Source: Mxb001 sp046046455 (GTDB lineage Bacteria > Actinomycetota > Actinomycetes > S36-B12). From it: a DNA stretch of 23,735 bases. The DNA lies in NCBI GenBank assembly GCA_046046455.1, contig JBJOJS010000065.1:1-23735 (forward strand), in the 5' to 3' direction. Positions within the stretch are counted from its first letter, which is position 1. Each line of letters starts with the position of its first letter. The position numbers and the translations under genes were made by a program. Of the stretch, positions 16,255-21,277 are shown piece after piece. The notes under the pieces are model-generated. The model made no database searches. It was not told the DNA's origin and was given only the letters and a program-made list of their open reading frames with translations.

Positions 16255-17327
16255 ACCTTCACCTTCCGGATCCACTGGTCGACGGCGACGGCGACGATGA
16301 CGAGTACGCCGATCGCGAGGACGCGGTAAGCCTGATCGAGGCCGGCCAGCGAGAGGCCGAAGTCGAGGACGACGATGATGAGCGTTCCGATGAGCGTGCC
16401 GAAGAGCCGACCGCGGCCGCCGAAGAGCGACGTGCCGCCGATGACGACAGCGGTGATCGTCTCGAGGTTGATCTCGGGTGCGACGTTAGGGCTCGCGGAG
16501 CCGGTGCGGCCGATGGTGATCCATGCTGCGATGCCGATGATGAGTCCGGCCACGACGTACACGCTGAAGAGCACGCGCTTGACGTTGATGCCGGAGAGCT
16601 CGGCGGCGGCCGGGTCGTTGCCGACCGCGTAGACGTGCGTGCCCCAGGCGGTGCCGCGCAGGATGTAGGCGAAGAGGATGTAGAGGCCGACCATCACGAG
16701 CAGGCCCACCGTGATGCCGATGCCGAGGATCTGGAAGTCCTTGTTCATGAGGAGCATGAACTCCGGCATCTCCTTGCCCTGGATGGTGCGGGCCTTGAAG
16801 AGGATCAGCGTGAGGGCCGTGAAGATACTCAACGTGCCCAGGGTGACGATGAACGGTGGCAGATTGAATCTCACCACGAGGAAGCCGTTGAGCGCACCCG
16901 CCAATGTCGCGACCGCTATGCCGATGATGACCGCGAGGACCGGATTCTGGCCCGCGAGGAAGGTCACGTTGGACGCCGTGACGTAGACCGCGAGGTTGGC
17001 CATGACCATCTGCCCGAAGACCATGATCGCGCCGATGCTCAGGTCGATGCCCGCGGTGAGGATGACGATCGTCTGCGCAATAGCGAGCGTGCCGATGATC
17101 ACCGTCTGCTGGAGCATCAGCGAGATCGTGCCGGGCTTGAAGAAGTTCTCCAGCGATCCGACATCGAAGACGAAGCCGAGCACCGTGAAGATGATCACGA
17201 GCAGGGCGAGCACGACGAATGGGCTAACCCAGGGGTACTTGTGCAGTGTCGACTGGACGCGCTGCATAGGCGTCTTCGCGTGGTCGGCGAACTCGTCCAC
17301 TGCGGTCGTGGGGGTGGTCTGACTCAC
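16251..17327 (-). CDS. Sugar/cyclitol ABC transporter permease, RbsC family
   Basis: This 358-residue membrane protein belongs to the BPD_transp_2 (RbsC/AraH) family and forms the channel of a monosaccharide or inositol importer. About nine or ten hydrophobic segments are seen, with family signatures ILTAGIDLSIGAIM, LNGFLVVRFNLPPFIVTLGT, YAVGNDPAAAELSGINV (the ATPase-coupling loop) and VVIGGTSLFGGRG. A 40-residue hydrophilic N-terminus precedes the first helix. The start is GTG 17327 with GGAGG at 17337-17333. An ATG 5 nt upstream is out of frame and closed after two codons. It lies between the binding protein and the ATPase genes, with a strong hairpin before it. Confidence 0.92.
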   Translation of the reverse strand: MSQTTPTTAVDEFADHAKTPMQRVQSTLHKYPWVSPFVVLALLVIIFTVLGFVFDVGSLENFFKPGTISLMLQQTVIIGTLAIAQTIVILTAGIDLSIGAIMVFGQMVMANLAVYVTASNVTFLAGQNPVLAVIIGIAVATLAGALNGFLVVRFNLPPFIVTLGTLSIFTALTLILFKARTIQGKEMPEFMLLMNKDFQILGIGITVGLLVMVGLYILFAYILRGTAWGTHVYAVGNDPAAAELSGINVKRVLFSVYVVAGLIIGIAAWITIGRTGSASPNVAPEINLETITAVVIGGTSLFGGRGRLFGTLIGTLIIVVLDFGLSLAGLDQAYRVLAIGVLVIVAVAVDQWIRKVKV

Positions 17328-17375
17328 GTCATCCTCCGGCAATCAGGGTGATCAGAGAGTAGCGGGATGTAGTGA

Positions 17376-17409
17376 GGCGGGGTGGCTTTCTCACGAAAGC
17401 CACCCCGCC
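17376..17409 (-). terminator. 15-bp perfect stem-loop between binding-protein and permease genes
   Basis: GGCGGGGTGGCTTTC (17376-17390) and its exact complement (17395-17409) are separated by a 4-nt loop. It begins 22 nt after the binding-protein stop. With no T-tract it probably acts as a partial terminator or 3' stabiliser. That would give more binding protein than permease and ATPase from one transcript, a common arrangement in sugar ABC operons. Confidence 0.8.
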
Positions 17410-17431
17410 CGTCGACTACTCACCTAGAGGC

Positions 17432-18598
17432 TTAGCCCCAGGCGTTGTCGATGCACTGCTGAGCGGTCCACTGCTCGGCGGAGACAACCGTGTCCATCGG
17501 CATGTCGGTGCAGAGCTTCACACCGGTGTCGAAGAACTGGCCGTTCGCCGAGGTGTTCTCCGGCGGCGCGCCGCCGCCCGCGATCGTGGCGATGGCCTCG
17601 ACGCCGAGGCTCGCCATGAGCAGCGGGTACTGCTGCGAGGTGGCCTGGATCTCGCCAGCCTTCACAGCCTCGACACCCGCGAGACCGCCGTCGACGGACA
17701 CGATGATGACGTCCTCGCCGATGGTCTTGCCGGCGGCCTTGAGGGCCTCAGCAGCACCGAAGGCGGTGGGCTCGTTGATCGTGTAGACGACGTTGATGTC
17801 GGGGTTGGCAGCGAGGCACTTCTCCATGCCAGCGCGGCCACCCTCCTCGTTGGCACCCGTGGCCTCGAGGCAGGCGATCTCGTAGTCGCCGCCCGCGCCC
17901 GTGGAGTACGTGCCGGACTTGGCCGGGGAGGCCATGTCCTCGAGGGTGGGCACCTCAACGCCCATGCCCTGGAGGAAGCCGTTGGCACGGCAGTAGTCGA
18001 CCGAGACGACGCGATCGTCGAAGATCACGAGCTCGGCGATGGTCGCCTTCTCGCCGTTCAGCCAGCCTGCGGCCCACTCGCCGATGGCCTGGCCCGCGAG
18101 GCAGTTGTCGGTCGCGAACGTGATGTCGACGACGTCCGGCGGATCGGTCGGGGTGTCAAGGGCGATGACGTAGAGGCCCGCAGCGCGTGCCTGCTCGATC
18201 GCGGCGTTGACGTTGACCGACATCGGCGTGATCAGGATGCCGGCATCGCCACGGGCGATGGCCTGCTCGATCGCGTCGATCTGGCCCTGGTCGTCACCCT
18301 CCTCCTTGCCGGAGGCGATGGTGAGCTCGACACCCTGGGCTGCAGCAGCCTCCTTCGCGCCTTCCTGCATGGCGACGAAGAACGGGTTGGTCGAGTCCTT
18401 GGTGATCAGGGTCACCTTGACGGGCTCAGAGGGAGCCGGTGCTGCGGACGAGGACTCCGGCGCTGCGCTGGAGGACTCGGGAGCAGCCGAGCTGGACGAG
18501 CCGCTGTCACTGGAACCGCCACATGCGGCGAGGCCCAGTGCCAGCACGCCGGCGGATGCCACGAAGGCAATCCGGCGACCTGTGAATGCACGTGCCAT
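17432..18598 (-). CDS. Sugar/inositol-binding lipoprotein, RbsB-like (Peripla_BP_4)
   Basis: This 388-residue substrate-binding lipoprotein would capture the sugar or cyclitol for the adjacent permease. The signal peptide ends in the lipobox LAAC (23-26, lipidated C26), followed by a Ser/Ala/Glu/Pro-rich tether (about 27-60). The binding domain begins VTLITKDSTNPFFVAMQEGA and has ILITPMSVNVNAAI and YVIALDTPTDPPDVVD, typical of type I sugar receptors. The ATG at 18598 has GAGGAG with 7-nt spacing; an in-frame ATG at 18616 would place that Shine-Dalgarno inside the gene. Inositol is an attractive ligand given the nearby iol operon, but ribose, xylitol or others are possible. Confidence 0.9.
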   Translation of the reverse strand: MARAFTGRRIAFVASAGVLALGLAACGGSSDSGSSSSAAPESSSAAPESSSAAPAPSEPVKVTLITKDSTNPFFVAMQEGAKEAAAAQGVELTIASGKEEGDDQGQIDAIEQAIARGDAGILITPMSVNVNAAIEQARAAGLYVIALDTPTDPPDVVDITFATDNCLAGQAIGEWAAGWLNGEKATIAELVIFDDRVVSVDYCRANGFLQGMGVEVPTLEDMASPAKSGTYSTGAGGDYEIACLEATGANEEGGRAGMEKCLAANPDINVVYTINEPTAFGAAEALKAAGKTIGEDVIIVSVDGGLAGVEAVKAGEIQATSQQYPLLMASLGVEAIATIAGGGAPPENTSANGQFFDTGVKLCTDMPMDTVVSAEQWTAQQCIDNAWG

Positions 18599-18618
18599 GA
18601 AGAAACTCCTCTTCATTG

Positions 18619-18641
18619 GGGGTCGGGTGACCCCGGGGGTC
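18619..18641 (-). promoter_or_regulatory. Mutually exclusive hairpins in the transporter leader
   Basis: In the 5' leader of the binding-protein gene the segment GACCCC (18629-18634) can pair with GGGGTC on either side (18619-18624, or 18636-18641). This gives two competing 6-bp stems, about 10 nt before the Shine-Dalgarno. The second has only a 1-nt centre and would be strained. The function is uncertain. Confidence 0.3.
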
Positions 18642-18719
18642 TACGCAACCTGTCGCGATGTGCCTCGGGGCGCAAGGCGACCATGCCGCCTGTTACGCAA
18701 TCGTTCCGAGGACGAGACC

Positions 18720-18748
18720 TTGACAACGTTGTCGTGAGGGCTTTCTAT
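18720..18748 (+). promoter_or_regulatory. LacI-gene promoter with LacI-type operator
   Basis: GACAACGTTGTC (18722-18733) is a perfect 12-bp palindrome with the central CG and AACGTT core typical of LacI-family operators. It overlaps TTGACA (18720-18725), a perfect -35, followed at 17 bp by the weaker -10 TTCTAT (18743-18748). The site lies between the regulator and the divergent binding-protein gene (about 124 bp upstream of its start). It fits autorepression and possibly control of the transporter operon. Confidence 0.75.
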
Positions 18749-18800
18749 GGCCTGGGTCACACTCGCGTCAAGGTCTTTCCGAGGAGGAGCCGGGTCCGTT

Positions 18801-19865
18801 ATGGGTTCGTTACCGGGTGCCCCTATGGCGCCTGCCGAGGTTGCTCCCGCCACGACACCAGGCGGCCGCCGCCGCCCCACCCTGCGCGACGTGGCCGCGC
18901 TGGCCGGGGTGAGCTTCAAGACCGTGTCCCGAGTGGTCAATGGCGAGTCCGGCGTGTCCCCCGCCGTCGCCGACCGCGTGCGTGTCGCCGCGGACGAGCT
19001 CGGCTATCGCCCCAACGCCGCAGCCACCGCGCTGCGTCGCGCGGACGGGCGCACCGCGACCTTCGGCGTTCTCCTCGAGGACTCGGGCAACCCGTTCTTC
19101 GCCGCGCTGCTGCGCGGGATCGAGGATGTCGCCCGCGATCGAGGTGTCGCGGTCTTCTCCTCGAGCACCGATCTCGATCTGGGCAGGGAGCGCGACATGG
19201 CCGCCGCCTTCGCTGCACGCCAGGTCGATGCGCTCATCGCCGCGCCGACCGAGTCGAGTGCGGAGCACTTGCACCGGGCGATAGCGCTCGGATCGCGCGT
19301 CGTCCTCATCGACCGCCCCGTCGATGGCCTTGACGCCCCATCGGTCCTCGTCGACAACGTGTCCGGCGCACGCGCAGGCGTGGAGCATCTCCTCGCCCAG
19401 GGGCATCGGCGCATCGGCTACATCGGTCGCGACCCCTCCATCTACACCTCGCGAGGCCGGTACGCCGGGTACGTCGAAGCGCTCTCGGCCGCCGGGATCG
19501 AGGTCGAACCCGCGCTCGTACGCCGGGAGGGCGCGACCCGGTCCTCGGCCCAGGGCCAGGTGGAGGAGTTGCTCGGCTTGGCAGATCCGCCCACCGCGCT
19601 CTTCACCGCCCAGGACCTCATCACGATGACGGCCGTTTCCGTGCTCCAGCGCAGAGGTTTGGCCGATCAGGTGGCGCTCGTGGGCTTCGACGACTTCGAG
19701 CTGGCCGACCTCTTGCAGCCGGGCGTCACGGTCATCACCCAGGATCCGCGCCGGATCGGGGCACTTGCCGCCGAGCTCGCGCTCGATCCCGCCAGCAGCG
19801 GCGTACACCTGGTGCCTACACGACTCATCGCCCGCGGCTCGGGCGAGATCTCCGCACGGCGTTGA
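18801..19865 (+). CDS. LacI-family transcriptional regulator
   Basis: This 354-residue repressor has an N-terminal helix-turn-helix (about 26-75; TLRDVAALAGVSFKTVSRVV, hinge LGYRPNAAATALR) and a periplasmic-binding-like effector domain with FGVLLEDSGNPFFAALL, VVLIDRPVDG and VGFDDFELADLLQPGVTVI. It likely senses the sugar or cyclitol imported by the divergent ABC system and binds the palindrome at 18722-18733. ATG 18801 is preceded by AGGAGG at 18782-18787 (long 13-nt spacing). An ATG at 18825 and one at 18747 are alternatives, giving 24 bp less or 54 bp more of poorly conserved N-terminus. Confidence 0.92.
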   Translation: MGSLPGAPMAPAEVAPATTPGGRRRPTLRDVAALAGVSFKTVSRVVNGESGVSPAVADRVRVAADELGYRPNAAATALRRADGRTATFGVLLEDSGNPFFAALLRGIEDVARDRGVAVFSSSTDLDLGRERDMAAAFAARQVDALIAAPTESSAEHLHRAIALGSRVVLIDRPVDGLDAPSVLVDNVSGARAGVEHLLAQGHRRIGYIGRDPSIYTSRGRYAGYVEALSAAGIEVEPALVRREGATRSSAQGQVEELLGLADPPTALFTAQDLITMTAVSVLQRRGLADQVALVGFDDFELADLLQPGVTVITQDPRRIGALAAELALDPASSGVHLVPTRLIARGSGEISARR

Positions 19866-19934
19866 GTGGCGGGGTGCCGCAGCGCTCCACTTGAATCCGC
19901 TCGGCGTGTCGCGTGCGACAACCCGCCACTCAAC
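19861..19934. terminator. Bidirectional terminator: 13-bp inverted repeat with 48-nt loop
   Basis: GTTGAGTGGCGGG (19861-19873) is the exact complement of 19922-19934. The left arm covers the LacI stop codon, and the right arm ends 37 bp before the convergent OsmC stop. Inside the loop TGTCGC-GT-GCGACA (19907-19920) forms a smaller hairpin. The arrangement resembles that at 11151-11208. Confidence 0.65.
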
Positions 19935-19970
19935 TCACGTCAGTGCAGATGGGTCAGGCCACCACGAATG

Positions 19971-20504
19971 TCAGTTCAGTGCGATGGCCGCCTCGACCGG
20001 CACGGCAGCACGCAGGGTGTGGCCGACCGGTGAGGTGCTCAGCACATGCTGGTGGAGCTCGGCGATCTGCTCCGCAGTGGCGTCGCTCTCCAGGTGCACA
20101 TCGACGCTGATGTCGTCGAAGCCCGCGTGCCCACCGGGGCGCAGGCCCAGGAAGGTGTGCAGGTCGAGGTTGCCCGCGATATCGATCGTCAGCTCCGAGA
20201 TCTCAATGCCACGCGCTGTGGCGTTGGCGGCGTACCCGACCGCGAGGCAGTTGCCGAGAGCCGCGAGCAGCTGCTCTACGGGATTCGGAGCCGAGTCGGT
20301 ACCCCCGAGGGCGGCCGGCTCATCCGAGGCGATCGGAGCGAAGGATCGCACCTTGGCCTCGCTCCGGAAGGCGCCGAGCCACGTGACCTGGGCACGCCAG
20401 CGCGTGGCGCCCTTGGTGGGGTCGGCGCTGACGGCCTGGATGAGGCCGCCGACGGCCTCGATGTCGACGTCGTTGAGCAGGTTGGTGCTGGTCTGTGCAG
20501 TCAT
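19971..20504 (-). CDS. OsmC-family protein with a single conserved cysteine
   Basis: This 177-residue OsmC/Ohr-fold protein has the family helix PNPVEQLLAALGNCLAVGYA with C86, and the C-terminal part STSPVGHTLRAAVPV. Canonical Ohr and OsmC peroxidases reduce organic hydroperoxides with two cysteines; here the second position in the C-terminal motif is Ser/Thr and no other Cys exists, so a standard disulfide cycle is unlikely. ATG 20504 is preceded by a GGGA Shine-Dalgarno in CCTAGGGAC. Upstream lies a 190-nt structured leader and a SAM riboswitch on the same strand, implying regulation by sulfur or methionine status. A function in thiol or sulfur handling is inferred. Confidence 0.85.
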   Translation of the reverse strand: MTAQTSTNLLNDVDIEAVGGLIQAVSADPTKGATRWRAQVTWLGAFRSEAKVRSFAPIASDEPAALGGTDSAPNPVEQLLAALGNCLAVGYAANATARGIEISELTIDIAGNLDLHTFLGLRPGGHAGFDDISVDVHLESDATAEQIAELHQHVLSTSPVGHTLRAAVPVEAAIALN

Positions 20505-20524
20505 GTCATGTCCCTAGGTTGAGG

Positions 20525-20573
20525 GCGTGCGGCAGGCATGCCGCAGCGCGGGGATGGGTGGGCCTCGCGGCCC
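20525..20573 (-). other. Two hairpins just before the OsmC Shine-Dalgarno
   Basis: Read on the - strand, GGGCC-GCGA-GGCCC (20573-20560) is a 5-bp stem closed by a GNRA tetraloop. The next hairpin pairs 20525-20533 with 20540-20549 (core TGCGGC/GCCGCA, extended by GCG/CGC across one bulged base). They lie 10-60 nt before the Shine-Dalgarno and may be part of the riboswitch expression platform, although no alternative pairing with the aptamer was found. Confidence 0.45.
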
Positions 20574-20612
20574 GAGAAGTCGAACGAATGCGCACTCGAA
20601 GCGCGTGAATAC

Positions 20613-20662
20613 CCACTGATCCCGGGCTGTCGGCACGTGCCGACAGCACGCCAGGTCAGTGG
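20613..20662 (-). repeat. 20-bp perfect palindrome within a longer imperfect hairpin
   Basis: CTGTCGGCACGTGCCGACAG (20627-20646) is a perfect palindrome. It is flanked by a second pair of arms, CCACTGA (20613-20619) and TCAGTGG (20656-20662), across unpaired 7- and 9-nt segments. It follows the SAM aptamer by about 30 nt on the transcribed strand. It could terminate transcription (no T-tract) or, as DNA, bind a dimeric regulator. Confidence 0.65.
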
Positions 20663-20693
20663 CACATACAGGTTTCCATCGCAAGGCCTCTCG

Positions 20694-20821
20694 CTCATCT
20701 CTCTCGACACCGTGTCGAGACGGAGGTGGCACCACTCCCGATCGGGCCTCGCGGATGCAAGACGACTCAGGCAGGTTGCCGGGGCTTCACAGGGCCGTAT
20801 CCCTCTGCCCCTCTTGATGAG
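20694..20821 (-). promoter_or_regulatory. SAM riboswitch (S-box, SAM-I/IV superfamily)
   Basis: On the - strand P1 is CTCATC (20821-20816) pairing with GATGAG (20699-20694). Conserved SAM-I features follow: AGAGGGGCAGAGGGA, CGGCCCTGTGAAGCCCC, GGCAACC and GTGGTGCCACCTCC. A strong P4 hairpin (TCTCGACAC…GTGTCGAGA, 20702-20720) sits inside P1, and the TGAAGC side of P2 looks like the SAM-I kink-turn, favouring SAM-I over SAM-IV. A promoter candidate lies just upstream: TAATCT at 20846-20841, or TTGTGT-16-CTGAAT at 20851-20824. The first downstream gene is the OsmC homologue, not a methionine gene. SAM binding would normally reduce expression. Confidence 0.9.
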
Positions 20822-20883
20822 GTATTCAGTTGTGGCGTGGAGATTACACAAGGCTCCAGCGCAGATGACGCCGGGGCATGGCT

Positions 20884-21219
20884 CTAATGGAACGGGCGCA
20901 GCTCGACGGGCTCGTTACAAGCAGCGGACGCCTCGATCGCCCAGGCCCGCGCGGTCTCGGCGTCCGGAGCCTCCAGGATCCAGAAGCCGGTGAGGCGCCG
21001 CGGCCCGGGGATGAACGGACCGTCGGATTCGACCACCGGTACACCCCTGGCGTCGATCACGAGCGAGTCGCTCGCGATGCCGTTCGCGTAGACGAGGGCC
21101 CCCCGCTCGCGCATGCGCTGGTTGAAGACTCCCGTGTCCGCCCAGGCTTGCTCCTGCCGCTCCAGGGACATCGGCGTGCGCTCCTCATCGGAGTGCACGG
21201 CGAGGAAGTAGTGGGGCAC
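20884..21219 (-). CDS. YCII/DGPF-domain protein
   Basis: This 111-residue small protein belongs to the YCII-related superfamily: it begins PHYFLAVHSDEE, carries the DGPF signature in ESDGPFIPGPRRLTGFWILEAPD, and ends in an Ala-rich helix and VELRPFH. The family has a dimeric ferredoxin-like fold and is often encoded next to ECF sigma factors, but none is here. Activity is unknown. GTG 21219 is chosen because homologues begin at this point and TAGCCT lies 7 nt upstream; a GTG at 21255 would add 12 residues. It lies 58 bp after the sulfotransferase stop and 62 bp before the SAM aptamer. Confidence 0.8.
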   Translation of the reverse strand: MPHYFLAVHSDEERTPMSLERQEQAWADTGVFNQRMRERGALVYANGIASDSLVIDARGVPVVESDGPFIPGPRRLTGFWILEAPDAETARAWAIEASAACNEPVELRPFH

Positions 21220-21226
21220 AGCGCGC

Positions 21227-21232
21227 AGGCTA
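21227..21232 (-). promoter_or_regulatory. -10 element of a probable leaderless promoter (YCII gene)
   Basis: TAGCCT on the - strand ends 7 nt before GTG 21219. A partial -35, GTGTCG (21255-21250), lies 17 bp upstream. No Shine-Dalgarno is present. Confidence 0.4.
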
Positions 21233-21277
21233 GCGAGGATCGGCGTACCCGACACCCATCCGTAGGGATTCCACGCC

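Noticed and set aside
16239..17351. 370-codon + strand frame rich in Asp, Glu and Arg
   Set aside because: It is the complement of the permease gene. The acidic/basic composition is typical of shadow frames opposite hydrophobic GC-rich genes.
17372..19333. Long open frame (653 codons) on the + strand across the binding-protein gene
   Set aside because: It is an antisense shadow of the high-GC binding-protein gene and reads into the LacI gene out of frame. It has no recognisable domain.
20694..20821. Classification as SAM-IV, which is common in actinobacteria
   Set aside because: A P4 hairpin inside P1 and a TGAAGCCCC-type P2 side fit SAM-I better. This was judged by eye, so a covariance-model comparison would settle it.
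20501..20851. Possible 116-codon ORF in the SAM riboswitch leader
   Set aside because: It overlaps the aptamer, lacks a Shine-Dalgarno and family features, and is explained by RNA structure instead of coding.
20505..20883. tRNA or CRISPR-like repeat in the long non-coding stretch
   Set aside because: The palindromes are single, not spaced repeats, and no cloverleaf or T-loop sequence is seen. The region is accounted for by the riboswitch and leader hairpins.
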